Of a stretch of 64,000 bases of DNA, positions 27,336 through 35,811 are shown piece after piece (position 1 is the stretch's first letter; each line of letters starts with the position of its first letter). The translations under genes and the position numbers were made by a program. Source of the DNA: Streptomyces sp. B93 (lineage in GTDB: Bacteria; Actinomycetota; Actinomycetes; Streptomycetales; Streptomycetaceae); contig NZ_JAGPXL010000006.1 in assembly GCF_018070565.1 (NCBI RefSeq), positions 124,001 through 188,000 of the forward strand. Direction: 5' to 3'. The notes beneath the pieces are model-generated. The model had not been told where the DNA came from, made no database searches, and saw only the letters and a program-made list of their open reading frames with translations.

Positions 27336-27351
27336 TGTGACTCATGTCACA
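27336..27351. promoter_or_regulatory. Crp-type palindrome TGTGA-N6-TCACA
   Basis: TGTGACTCATGTCACA is a perfect CRP-like site between the divergent cdgB and flavin reductase genes. Streptomyces Crp recognises a related GTG/CAC sequence; which gene it would serve is open. Confidence 0.55.
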
Positions 27352-27507
27352 GCAGAACGTAATCAATTGCGTGGGCTTTCGTTTCTTTGTCGCCCCACCT
27401 CGTCCGCCCCCGGGACCAGTTCGCTGGTCCTAGGACCATCCGCCCAGGAGCATCCTCGGACCAGGGCCCGATGTGGGGCACCCCCACCGGAGACTAGCGT
27501 GCGGGGC

Positions 27508-28101
27508 GTGCCGAACCATCCTCTCCCCACCGCCGCCCTGACCGTCCCCGCCCAGGCAGGTGCCGCCGGGCATGCTGAGGGGGTGAGCAACGACGAGTTC
27601 CGGGCCGCCATGTCCCGGCTGGCCTCGGGCGTGGTGCTGGTCACCGCGAAGGAGCCGCCGCTGGACCCCGACGACCCGCTGGCACCGGGTGGCGAGGACG
27701 TCGGCATGACCGCCACCGCCTTCATGTCCGTCTCCCTCGACCCGCCCCTGGTCCTGGTGAGCCTGCGCGACGGCTCCCGCATGGACGACCTGCTCACCGA
27801 GCAGCCGCAGTGGGCGGTCTCCGTCCTTTCCGAGAGCCAGCGGCACATCGCGGGCCGCTTCGCGATGAAGGGCCGCATCAGCGACCGCCTCCTCTTCGAG
27901 GACATCCCGTACGTCCGCGGCGAGGTGACCGGCGCCCCCCTGGTCGGCGGTGCGCTGGCCACCCTGGAGTGCCGCACCGAGCAGCGCGTGGCCGCCGGGG
28001 ACCACACCCTCGTCGTCGGCCGGGTCCTCACGGCGGAGGTGCGCAGCGCGGACGGCGGCCCGCTGACGTACTTCAAGGGCCGTTACCGGCAGTTGGGCTG
28101 A
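27508..28101 (+). CDS. flavin reductase-like (FMN-binding split barrel) protein
   Basis: About 197 residues. RAAMSRLASGVVLVTAKE, GMTATAFMSVSLDPPLVLVSL and FAMKGRISDRLLFEDI match the NAD(P)H:flavin oxidoreductase/HpaC-like fold, which supplies reduced flavin to monooxygenases. The C-terminus (LTYFKGRYRQLG) is family-typical. The start is uncertain: GTG 27508 lies shortly after a -10-like TAGCGT, while GTG 27583 (VSNDEF) is closer to the conserved domain. Confidence 0.87.
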   Translation: MPNHPLPTAALTVPAQAGAAGHAEGVSNDEFRAAMSRLASGVVLVTAKEPPLDPDDPLAPGGEDVGMTATAFMSVSLDPPLVLVSLRDGSRMDDLLTEQPQWAVSVLSESQRHIAGRFAMKGRISDRLLFEDIPYVRGEVTGAPLVGGALATLECRTEQRVAAGDHTLVVGRVLTAEVRSADGGPLTYFKGRYRQLG

Positions 28102-28117
28102 GCCGCCCGGACCCCGC

Positions 28118-28546
28118 CTACCCCCAGTCGCGCCCCGAGCGTCCCCGCTTGGTCTGGGAGCGCTGTTTCTTCTCCCGCAGCCGCCGCTCGTTGATGCCGC
28201 GCGGGATGCGGGTGGGCCTGCGGGGCTTGGGCGGCGGCGCGGTGGCCTCGGCGAGCAGGGCGGCCAGGCGTACGGCGGCGGCCTCGCGGTTGCGCCACTG
28301 GGACCGGTGCTCGGAGGCGCGGACGGTGACGACCCCGTCGACGAGCCGCCCGGAGAGCCTTTGCAGGGCCCGCTCCTTCCAGACCTCGGGGAGGGCCTCG
28401 GTGCGGGCGAGGTCGAAACGCAGCTCGACCTGCGAGTCGGTGGTGTTGACGTGCTGTCCGCCGGGTCCCGAGGAGCGCGAGAAACGCCACATCAGCTCGG
28501 CCTCGGGCAGGGAGACGGAGCCACGGATGAGGTGAGGACCGGACAT
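28118..28546 (-). CDS. arfB: peptidyl-tRNA hydrolase ArfB (ribosome rescue)
   Basis: 142 residues with the catalytic GGQ in FSRSSGPGGQHVNTTDSQVELRFD and a basic C-terminal tail (REKKQRSQTKRGRSGRDWG) that inserts in the empty mRNA channel. It releases peptides from stalled ribosomes. Start ATG 28546 (MSGPHLIRG) is favoured; ATG 28555 is 9 nt longer. It is convergent with the flavin reductase. Confidence 0.93.
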   Translation of the reverse strand: MSGPHLIRGSVSLPEAELMWRFSRSSGPGGQHVNTTDSQVELRFDLARTEALPEVWKERALQRLSGRLVDGVVTVRASEHRSQWRNREAAAVRLAALLAEATAPPPKPRRPTRIPRGINERRLREKKQRSQTKRGRSGRDWG

Positions 28547-28751
28547 GCCGACCATGTTCCCCGCTCTGTCCGGTCCACGTCACCCCAATATCGGATCGGG
28601 TCCGTCGGCGGTGAAGTTCGGCAAAGAAAGTAAAGACACCCGGAACTTGTGGCACCCCGCACGGCGTTCTTACGGGTAGCTGTAGCTTCGTGGCCGTACA
28701 CCACGGCTCCGTACAACCGCGTACAAAACCGAGGGAAGGGACTCCCAAACC

Positions 28752-29327
28752 ATGGCTGTAAGCCTGTCCAAGGGTGGCAACGTCTCGCTCACCAAGGAGG
28801 CTCCGGGCCTGACCGCCGTCACCGTCGGCCTCGGCTGGGACGTCCGCACCACCACGGGCACGGACTTCGACCTGGACGCGTCGGCCATCGCGGTCAACCC
28901 CCAGGGCAAGGTCTACTCCGACGCCCACTTCGTCTTCTTCAACAACAAGCAGACCCCGGACAACACCATCGTCCACACCGGTGACAACCGCACCGGCGAG
29001 GGCGAGGGCGACGACGAGGCGATCAACGTCAACCTGGCGGCCCTCCCGGCCGACGTCGACAAGATCGTCTTCCCGGTCTCCATCTACGACGCCGAGAGCC
29101 GCTCGCAGAACTTCGGCCAGGTCCGCAACGCCTACATCCGCATCGTCAACCAGGCGGGCGGCACCGAGATCGCCCGCTACGACCTCTCGGAGGACGCGGC
29201 GACGGAGACGGCCATGGTCTTCGGCGAGCTGTACCGCAACGGCGCCGAGTGGAAGTTCCGCGCCGTCGGCCAGGGCTACGCCTCGGGCCTCACGGGCATC
29301 GCCCAGGACTTCGGTGTGAACGTCTGA
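28752..29327 (+). CDS. terD: TerD-family (tellurium/stress) protein
   Basis: 191 residues, complete TerD domain: [40 protein letters not shown] and [19 protein letters not shown], where the Asp-rich loops bind calcium. TerD proteins work in stress and envelope-linked signalling complexes. GAGGGAAGGG precedes the ATG. A 196-bp upstream gap separates it from arfB; a strong terminator follows. Confidence 0.94.
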   Translation: MAVSLSKGGNVSLTKEAPGLTAVTVGLGWDVRTTTGTDFDLDASAIAVNPQGKVYSDAHFVFFNNKQTPDNTIVHTGDNRTGEGEGDDEAINVNLAALPADVDKIVFPVSIYDAESRSQNFGQVRNAYIRIVNQAGGTEIARYDLSEDAATETAMVFGELYRNGAEWKFRAVGQGYASGLTGIAQDFGVNV

Positions 29328-29348
29328 CGGACACGCACCACCCTCGGC

Positions 29349-29381
29349 CGGGCCCCCGACCCAGCAGGCGTCGGGGGCCCG
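29349..29381 (+). terminator. terminator after terD
   Basis: CGGGCCCCCGAC and its complement form a 12-bp stem with a 9-nt loop, 21 bp after the stop codon. Confidence 0.82.
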
Positions 29382-29397
29382 TCCCATGACCGGGTTC

Positions 29398-29487
29398 CGG
29401 GTCGCGGTCGCGGTCGCGGGTCGCGGGGCGCGGGTCGCGGGTCGCGGGTCGCGGGTCGCGGGTCGCGGGTCGCGGGTCGCGGGTCGC
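29398..29487. repeat. GGGTCGC heptamer tandem repeat
   Basis: Eight perfect GGGTCGC copies at 29432-29487, preceded by degenerate copies from about 29398. A microsatellite between terD and the acetyltransferase; copy number is likely variable. Confidence 0.93.
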
Positions 29488-29546
29488 GGCACGATCGGGC
29501 GGGCTCGGGTCCCGGCCCGTCCCCCCGGCAGGCATAGGTTGCCCGC

Positions 29547-30092
29547 ATGATCCTCGACGTGCTCAAGGGCTCCGCCGACCCCGACGGCCGGGACCTCCCG
29601 GGTCCCCTGCTCACCGAACTCACCGCGCTGTACGCCGCCAACCGCGACTTCCACGCCCTCAGCGGCGACTTCCCGGACCCGGACGACATCCGGCCGGAGC
29701 AGGTGGCCAGGGCGCTCGCGGACGAGTTGGCGAACCCGGACACGGAGGTACTGCTGGCCCGCAGCGCGGGGCGGCTCGTCGGGATCGCCGTCACCCTCGC
29801 CCGCCACCCGGACCCCGCCGACCCGGACCCGTGGATCGGGCTGCTCATGGTGGACCCGGCCGTGCACCGACAGGGGTACGGGCGGCAGTTGGCGGCGCTG
29901 GTCGAGGACCGCTTCCGCGCCGCGGGCCGTGACGGCGTACGGCTGGCCGTGCTGGACGACAACCCCCGCGCCCTCGCCTTCTGGACCGCCCTCGGCTACG
30001 AGGTGGTCGACCACCGCGCCGACCGCCGGCTGGGCCGCCCGTGCGCGGTGCTCCGCAGGGCGCTGCCACCTGCGGAGCCCGCGGCTCACTGA
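29547..30092 (+). CDS. GNAT-family N-acetyltransferase
   Basis: 181 residues. The acetyl-CoA loop is visible in IGLLMVDPAVHRQGYGRQLAALVEDRF (Q/R-x-x-G-x-G/A form) followed by LAVLDDNPRALAFWTALGYEVV. The substrate is unknown. The gene follows the heptamer repeat and overlaps the convergent peptidase gene by 7 bp. Confidence 0.9.
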   Translation: MILDVLKGSADPDGRDLPGPLLTELTALYAANRDFHALSGDFPDPDDIRPEQVARALADELANPDTEVLLARSAGRLVGIAVTLARHPDPADPDPWIGLLMVDPAVHRQGYGRQLAALVEDRFRAAGRDGVRLAVLDDNPRALAFWTALGYEVVDHRADRRLGRPCAVLRRALPPAEPAAH

Positions 30093-31534
30093 TCGTCCGG
30101 TCTCCCGTCGCCGTACAGCCAGTCCCGCCAGATCGGGGCGAAGTCGGTGGCCGGGTAACGGCGTTCGACCCACGTCGTGAAGTCGTGCGTGTCGGCGTTG
30201 CCGTACCGGCGGGCGGCGGCCCAGTCCCGCAGGAGGACACGGAAGGCCGCGTCGTCGCCGAGGGCCTGGCGGATCCGGTGCAGGGTCATGGCGGCCCGGT
30301 CGTAGACGGGGCGGCCGGAGATGTGCGCGGCGTCGGGCGGGTCGGCGGGCGGGAAGGACCACAGGTCCTCGGCGTCGTCCGTGCCGCTCCCCGAGGACGC
30401 GGAACCGGCCGTGTGGAGCGCGTCGAAGGTCTGCTGGGCGGTCTCGCCGCCGTGGTCCTCGCGCCACAGCCACTCCGCGTAGGTGGCGAAGCCCTCGCTC
30501 AGCCACATGTCCCGCCAGGTCCTCGGGGTGACGGAGTCGCCGTACCACTGGTGGGCCAGCTCGTGCACGAGGAGCGCGGTGTCGGGGGCGCCTGGGAAGA
30601 CCGGCCGGTTCTGGGTCTCCAGGGCGTACCCGGCGTCGTCGGGCCGTTCGACGATCGCCCCGGCGGAGGAGAAGGGGTACGGGCCGAAGTTCCGCTCCGC
30701 CCAGGCGAGGACGTCGGGGATGCGGGAGAGGACGTCACGGCTGGCGTCGGCCTGGTCCGGGTCCACGGCGGTGTACACGGGCAGGCCGCCCCCGGCGACG
30801 GTACGGCCGATGTCGTAACGGCCGATCGCGACCGTCGCCGCGTGGCTGGACATCGGCTCGGTGGCGCGCCAGGCGAACGTCGTGCGGTCGCCACGGGTCG
30901 TCGGCTCGCGCGTCAGCTCGCCGTTGGAGACGGCCTTCAGGCCCCGCGGCACGGTGACGGTGATGTCGTACGACGCCTTGTCCGCGGGGTGGTGGTTGCC
31001 GGGGAACCACGTCATCGAACCCGTCGGCTGCCCGAGCGCGAGGGCGCCGTCCTCGGTGGGCAGCCAGCCCTCCTCGGAGCCGTCCGGGTCGGTGAGGGTG
31101 ACCGGGGTGCCCTGGTAGCGGACCGTCAGCCGGAACACGGTGCCCTCGTCGAGGTCGTCGCGCGGGCGGACCGTCAGTTCGTGGCCCGCGCGGTTCCAGC
31201 GGGCGGCGCGGCGGTCGACGGTGACGGACTCCACGTCCAGGCCCGCCAGGTCGAGGTTGAGGGCGGACAGGTCCTGGGTGGCGCGGGCGGTGAGGGTCGC
31301 GGTGCCGGCGAGGTGGCGGTCGGCTGGGGTGTAGGCGAGGGTCAGCGCGTAGTGGGTGACGTCGTAGCCGCCGTTGCCCGCCCTGGGGAAGTACGGGTCA
31401 CCCAGGCCGTCGTCACCGGGGGTACCGGAGACACCGCCGGCTCCGCACGCGCCGAGAACGAGAGCAGCGGCGACACCGACGGCAACACCGGCGCCGGTGT
31501 TGCCGGGAAGCGGTCGGGGCCGGGGAGTGCGCAC
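30086..31534 (-). CDS. M1-family zinc metallopeptidase, lipoprotein
   Basis: 482 residues. A signal peptide ends in a lipobox (ALVLGACG). The N-terminal beta-saddle domain (YDVTHYALTLAY onward) is followed by the gluzincin site LLVHELAHQWYGDSVT and, 18 residues on, WLSEGFATYAEW, giving His-His-Glu zinc ligands. The usual GAMEN-like segment appears as GYALETQN. It lacks the long C-terminal domain of PepN, so it is a short secreted aminopeptidase anchored at the membrane surface. Confidence 0.92.
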   Translation of the reverse strand: MRTPRPRPLPGNTGAGVAVGVAAALVLGACGAGGVSGTPGDDGLGDPYFPRAGNGGYDVTHYALTLAYTPADRHLAGTATLTARATQDLSALNLDLAGLDVESVTVDRRAARWNRAGHELTVRPRDDLDEGTVFRLTVRYQGTPVTLTDPDGSEEGWLPTEDGALALGQPTGSMTWFPGNHHPADKASYDITVTVPRGLKAVSNGELTREPTTRGDRTTFAWRATEPMSSHAATVAIGRYDIGRTVAGGGLPVYTAVDPDQADASRDVLSRIPDVLAWAERNFGPYPFSSAGAIVERPDDAGYALETQNRPVFPGAPDTALLVHELAHQWYGDSVTPRTWRDMWLSEGFATYAEWLWREDHGGETAQQTFDALHTAGSASSGSGTDDAEDLWSFPPADPPDAAHISGRPVYDRAAMTLHRIRQALGDDAAFRVLLRDWAAARRYGNADTHDFTTWVERRYPATDFAPIWRDWLYGDGRPDDQ

Positions 31535-31706
31535 GCCCTGAGCCTATGAGGCGGGCGGGGGCGAGGAAGCCCGACACCGCCCCTGACCGAGACCGGAGCC
31601 GGCCCTGACCAAGACCGGAACCGACCTTGACCGGGTCCAGCGGCACACGCGGGGGAGACCGGTGCCGATGGTGGCCGGACCGAGCGGCGCGCGGGGGGTG
31701 CCGGTA

Positions 31707-31889
31707 CCGCCCCTGACGGGACCCGTGCACGGTCGGGGGATGCCACTACCGCCCCTGACCGGACCCGTCCACGGTCGAGGGATGCCACTACCGCCCCTGA
31801 CCGGACCCGTCCACGGTCGAGGGATGCCACTACCACCCCTGACCGGACCCGTCCACGGTCGAGAGATGCCACTACCACCCCTGACCGGG
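31707..31889. repeat. 42-bp tandem repeat
   Basis: Units begin CCGCCCCTGAC at 31707, 31749, 31791, 31833 and (partial) 31875. The central copies are almost identical. CCCTGACCGG echoes continue across 31560-32000. Because 42 is divisible by 3, long open frames run through both strands, but no gene is called in 31535-32120. Confidence 0.92.
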
Positions 31890-32120
31890 CAGCCCGGCCC
31901 GCGCGAGGGAGACCGTGCCGATCGTGGCCGGGGCCAGCGGCGTGGGCGAGTGCAACCGGCACCGGCCCTGACCGAGACCGGTACCCCCTGACGCCCCTGG
32001 CCGGCCCACCGGCGCACGCGAGGCCGGCCGGTACCGCCCCCGGCCGCTGGCCCACCGCCGCGCGCGAGCGAGGCCGGTGCCGGGCGTGGTCGGGCCCGCG
32101 TCACGTGACACCATCACCCC

Positions 32121-32621
32121 GTGCTCGACATCGGCTACGCCCTCTCCCCCCGCTTCCCCGACCCCCCGCAGACCGACTACCGGCGCGCGGACGTCCACGC
32201 CCTGCGCCACGACCTGTTCTGCGGGGACGTCTATCTCGCGGACACCGAGTCGGACCGGGAACTGTCCACAGCCTGGGGATGGGTGCCGGTGCTCGACTTC
32301 GCCTGGGCGCTGTGCGACATCGCCGAGCGGCTGGACCGGGACCCGCTGGGCTCGCGCGCCGCGAAGCCGCAGCGGGCGGAGCTGGACTTCACCGAGTCCA
32401 CGGACCGGATGCTGTTCGAGCGCCGCTTCGGCTGGGTGGACGTCGAGGCGGACTGGATGCCCGCCGAGGAGCCCCCGCTCACCTTCTCCCACACCGAACT
32501 GCGCCGCGAGGCCCGCGACTTCCTGCACGACCTGATCGCCGACCTGGCCGACATGCACGAGGACCTCGCGGAGAACCCGGCCGTCTGGACCCTCCAGGCC
32601 CGCTTCCCCCGGCTGCCCTGA
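32121..32621 (+). CDS. hypothetical acidic protein
   Basis: 166 residues, soluble and acidic, containing FCGDVYLADTESDRELSTAWGWVPVLDFAWAL and DRMLFERRFGWVDVEADWMP. I recall similar unnamed Streptomyces proteins, possibly immunity-like or DUF7878-type, but cannot assign a function. The GTG at 32121 lacks a clear ribosome-binding site; it may be leaderless. The next gene is convergent. Confidence 0.65.
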   Translation: MLDIGYALSPRFPDPPQTDYRRADVHALRHDLFCGDVYLADTESDRELSTAWGWVPVLDFAWALCDIAERLDRDPLGSRAAKPQRAELDFTESTDRMLFERRFGWVDVEADWMPAEEPPLTFSHTELRREARDFLHDLIADLADMHEDLAENPAVWTLQARFPRLP

Positions 32622-32666
32622 CCGGCCCGCCCCCACTGCCGCGGCCCCTCCCCAGGGCCCCACTCC

Positions 32667-33374
32667 TTATTCCCCCTCCACCCTGATCCCCAGCGCCCCC
32701 GCCAGCACCGGCGCCAGCTCCACCAGCTGGCCCGGACTGATCACCGCCCCCGCCAGCCGCTCCACCCCCCGCTCGATCTCCAGCTCGGCCGCGCCCCGCA
32801 GGTCCACGTCCACCAGCGTCGCCGCGGTGAGGTCCGCCGCCCGCACCGCGCAGTCGACGAACTCGACCCGCTCCAGCCGCGCGCCCCCGAAGTCCGGCTC
32901 CACCAGGACGCAGGACTCGAAGACGACGTCTCTCAGCCGGGCGCCCCGCAGGTTCACGAAGTCGAGCTTGCCGCCCCGGACCAGCACCCGCTCCAGCACC
33001 GCCCCGTGCAACCGCACCCCGCCCAACCGGGCGTCCAGCACCTCCACGTCCCGCAGGGTGGCCTCGGCGAGGTCGGTGCCGACGCCGCGCGGGGCGCTGA
33101 TCCGGGTGTCCAGGAGCCGGGCGCGCCGCAGCCGGGTCTCGTCCAGGGCGCAGCCGGTCAGCGCGCAGTCCATGAAGCGGGCGCCGCCGCCGTCCTGACT
33201 CCCGAGGTCGGCCTCCGTGAACTCCAGCCCGTCGTAGTCGCCGTCCGGCTCCAGCTCGCCCCCCGGCCACCGCTCCAGCACCGGCAGCCGCACCTCCGGC
33301 CGCCGCGCCCCCTGACCGCCGTACCCCCCTTCGCCCGCCGCTCGTCCGCCTTCCCGCCTGCCTCGCCGCACCAT
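32667..33374 (-). CDS. pentapeptide-repeat protein
   Basis: 235 residues. After a basic, Gly-rich N-terminus come successive A(D/N)LXX-like pentapeptides: FTEADLGSQ, MDCALTGCALDETRLRRARL, NLRGARLRDVVFESCVL, LTAATLVDVDLRGA. These fold as a right-handed quadrilateral beta-helix. Roles range from DNA mimicry to scaffolding; none is evident here. The start at ATG 33374 is tentative because upstream GTG codons are in frame. Confidence 0.85.
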   Translation of the reverse strand: MVRRGRREGGRAAGEGGYGGQGARRPEVRLPVLERWPGGELEPDGDYDGLEFTEADLGSQDGGGARFMDCALTGCALDETRLRRARLLDTRISAPRGVGTDLAEATLRDVEVLDARLGGVRLHGAVLERVLVRGGKLDFVNLRGARLRDVVFESCVLVEPDFGGARLERVEFVDCAVRAADLTAATLVDVDLRGAAELEIERGVERLAGAVISPGQLVELAPVLAGALGIRVEGE

Positions 33375-33531
33375 GCCCCCATGCTGCACCCCACCACTGA
33401 CAACGCCCCCGACCTGCGCGAATGCCCCGCGCCTCGGGCCCGATGTCACATTTGGCCACCCCACACAGTCGTAGTGGTCGAAGGCCCAGCGAAAGACCCG
33501 CAGGCGATACCCGATCCGAGGGAGTCCAGCC

Positions 33532-34704
33532 ATGCACCGCATCACCGTTGTCGGCGGCGGATTCGCCGGTCTCACCGCGGCCATCACCGCCGCCGAGGCG
33601 GGCGCCCAGGTCACCGTCCACGAGGCGCACCACACCCTGGGCGGGCGGGCCCGGACCGCCGACGCCCCGTACCGGACCAACCAGGGCCCGCACGCCCTCT
33701 ACAACGGCGGCCCGCACTGGACCTGGCTGCAACGGCGTGACCTCATCGGCCCGCTGGCCCCTCTCCCGGCGCTGGAGGCGGCCCGGCTGCGGCTGCGCCA
33801 CAAGGGCGTGCTGCGGCGCACCCCGCCGTTCTCGATGCTGAGGCTGCTGCGCCGTACGGCCCGGCAGGCCCCCGTGGACATGGACTTCCTGACCTGGGCG
33901 ACCGAGCAGGCCGGTGAGGAGGGCGCGCGGGCGGCGGCCCACTACTCGGCGGTCGCGCTCTTCCACCACGACCCGGGGTCGTTGTCCGCGGCGTTCGTGC
34001 AGGAGCGGCTGCGGCGGGCCACCAAGCTGCCGCCGGAGGCGCACTACCCGCGCGGCGGCTGGGGAAGCGTGATCGACCGGATGGCGGCGCGGGCCTGGAA
34101 CCTCGGAGTGCGGGTGGAGACGCTGTCGCGGGTGGACTCGGTGCCGGTGGGCGGCGGGCCGGTCATCGTCGCCACCTCCCTCGACGCGGCCCGGCGCCTC
34201 CTCCGCGACGACAGTCTGACCTGGCCGAGCGGCCGTACCGCGCTCGTCGACATCGCCGTACACACGCGGCGCGGGGACGCGTTCGCGGTGTCCGATCTGG
34301 ACGCGCCGGGGTGGCTGGAGCGGTTCACGGCGCAGGACCGCACGCTCGCCCCGGCCGGGGAACAGTTGATCCAGGGGCAGGTGCCGGTCGCCCCGCACGA
34401 GTCCCGCGCGGACGGTGTGGCGCGTGCCGAGCAGTTGCTGGACCTGGCCTTCGAGGGCTGGCGGGAGCGCGTCACCTGGCGCGGTGAGGCCCTCGCGAAC
34501 GGCCGTACGGGCGCCGTCGACCTGCCCGGCACGAGCTGGCGTGACCGGCCCGCGGTGGACCGCGGCGACGGTGTCTATCTGGCGGGGGACCAGGTCGCCG
34601 CGCCGGGTGTGCTGTCCGAGGTGTCCTTCAACAGCGCGCTGACGGCGGTGTCGCTGGCGCTGGGCAGGCACGGCCGACAGGCACTTGACCTCAAGCATGC
34701 TTGA
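33532..34704 (+). CDS. FAD-dependent oxidoreductase (phytoene desaturase/amine oxidase-like)
   Basis: 390 residues with an N-terminal dinucleotide site MHRITVVGGGFAGLTAAITA and HTLGGRARTAD, and a C-terminal FAD site GDGVYLAGDQVAAPGVLSEVSFNSALTA. Flavin monooxygenase or desaturase-like reaction on an unknown substrate. The SoxR-box-like palindrome overlaps its last codons, so it is probably outside that regulon, and it is followed by the quinone reductase. Confidence 0.85.
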   Translation: MHRITVVGGGFAGLTAAITAAEAGAQVTVHEAHHTLGGRARTADAPYRTNQGPHALYNGGPHWTWLQRRDLIGPLAPLPALEAARLRLRHKGVLRRTPPFSMLRLLRRTARQAPVDMDFLTWATEQAGEEGARAAAHYSAVALFHHDPGSLSAAFVQERLRRATKLPPEAHYPRGGWGSVIDRMAARAWNLGVRVETLSRVDSVPVGGGPVIVATSLDAARRLLRDDSLTWPSGRTALVDIAVHTRRGDAFAVSDLDAPGWLERFTAQDRTLAPAGEQLIQGQVPVAPHESRADGVARAEQLLDLAFEGWRERVTWRGEALANGRTGAVDLPGTSWRDRPAVDRGDGVYLAGDQVAAPGVLSEVSFNSALTAVSLALGRHGRQALDLKHA

Positions 34705-34707
34705 GGT
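34688..34707 (+). promoter_or_regulatory. SoxR-box-like palindrome with overlapping promoter
   Basis: ACCTCAAGCATGCTTGAGGT is a perfect 20-bp palindrome matching the SoxR/MerR form CCTCAAG-N4-CTTGAGG. TTGACC (34685-34690) is an overlapping -35, the long-spacer layout of MerR-type promoters. In S. coelicolor SoxR activates an orthologous oxidoreductase gene. Confidence 0.85.
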
Positions 34708-34765
34708 TGAAGGGTGGATGGCCGAAGGGACATGAGCCCACCACCGTCCACTTGGGGGACCCACC

Positions 34766-35743
34766 ATGCACGCCATCCGCCTCCACGCCTTCGGCCCCGC
34801 CGAGAACCTCGTCCTCGAAGAGGTCGAGGACCCCCGTCCGGGCCCCGGCCAGGTGCGCATCGCCGTGGCCGCGGCCGGGGTGCACCTGCTGGACACGGCC
34901 CTCAGAAGGGGACAGCAGGGCCCCGCCCCCGCCCCGACGCCGCTGCCGACGATCCCCGGCCGGGAGGTCGCCGGTGTCGTCGTCGCGCTCGGCGAGGGCA
35001 CCGACGCCGACTGGCTGGGCAAGCGGGTCGTCGCCCATCTGGGTTTCGCCCCGGGCGGCTACGCCGAACTCGCCGTCACCGACGCCGACCGGCTGCACGA
35101 GGTCCCGGACGGCCTGGACCTCACGGCCGCGGTCGCGATGATCGGCACGGGCCGTACGGCGATGGGGATCGCCCAGTTCGCCGAGCCGGGCCCCGCCGAC
35201 GTGGTCCTCGTCCCGGCGGCGGCGGGCGGCATCGGCACCCTGCTGGTGCAGTACGCGAAGAACGCGGGCGCCACCGTCATCGGTCTCGCGGGCGGCCCGG
35301 AGAAGACCGCCAAGGTGGCCGCGAACGGCGCCGACCTGGCCGTCGACTACCGGGACCCGTCCTGGGCCGAGGAGGTCGCGGCGTACCGCGGCAAGGTGAC
35401 CATCGTCTACGACGGTGTGGGCGGCGACATCGCCCGCACGGCCGTCGGCATGCTCGCCCCCGACGGCAGACACCTGGTGTTCGGCTGGTCGGCGCAGGGC
35501 ATCGCGGACGACGCCGCGCCCTATCTCGTCGACGGGGTGTCGGAGCAGGTCCTCGGCCCGGTGATGCTGGCGAAGGCGGGCGGCCCCAACCCGATCCGCA
35601 CGCTCGAACTGCGCGCGCTCGCCGAGGCATCCGCGGGCCGTCTCGTCCCGGCGGTGCACCGCTTCCCGCTCGCCGAGGCCGCCGCCGCACACCGTGCGCT
35701 GGAGTCGCGCGGCACGACGGGCAAGGTGGTGCTGGAGCCATGA
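34766..35743 (+). CDS. zinc-independent quinone oxidoreductase (MDR superfamily)
   Basis: 325 residues. The GroES-like N-terminal half (MHAIRLHAFGPAENLVLEEV, PTIPGREVAGVVVALGEG) is followed by a Rossmann domain with VLVPAAAGGIGTLLVQYAKNAGATVIGLAG, the AxxGGVG-type NADPH site. Reduces quinones or enones. It sits 58 bp after a SoxR-like box, so redox-active compounds probably induce it. The MFS gene follows, possibly overlapping. Confidence 0.93.
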   Translation: MHAIRLHAFGPAENLVLEEVEDPRPGPGQVRIAVAAAGVHLLDTALRRGQQGPAPAPTPLPTIPGREVAGVVVALGEGTDADWLGKRVVAHLGFAPGGYAELAVTDADRLHEVPDGLDLTAAVAMIGTGRTAMGIAQFAEPGPADVVLVPAAAGGIGTLLVQYAKNAGATVIGLAGGPEKTAKVAANGADLAVDYRDPSWAEEVAAYRGKVTIVYDGVGGDIARTAVGMLAPDGRHLVFGWSAQGIADDAAPYLVDGVSEQVLGPVMLAKAGGPNPIRTLELRALAEASAGRLVPAVHRFPLAEAAAAHRALESRGTTGKVVLEP

Positions 35744-35811
35744 CGGCCGGACGCTCTCCTGGTGACCGCCCCGCGGATGCGACACGTCCTGATTCATGGT
35801 CTTCTGGCCGG

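Noticed and set aside
29276..30548. Long reverse frames across the heptamer repeat and acetyltransferase
   Set aside because: Low-complexity RPATRD repeats and overlap with better-supported genes.
31662..31991. Repeat protein with 14-residue units
   Set aside because: The frame results from a 42-bp DNA repeat; both strands are equally open and no start signal is present.
34714..35811. Long N-terminal extension of the MFS exporter
   Set aside because: The sequence is an out-of-frame shadow of the quinone reductase; hydrophobic MFS sequence starts only after 35812.
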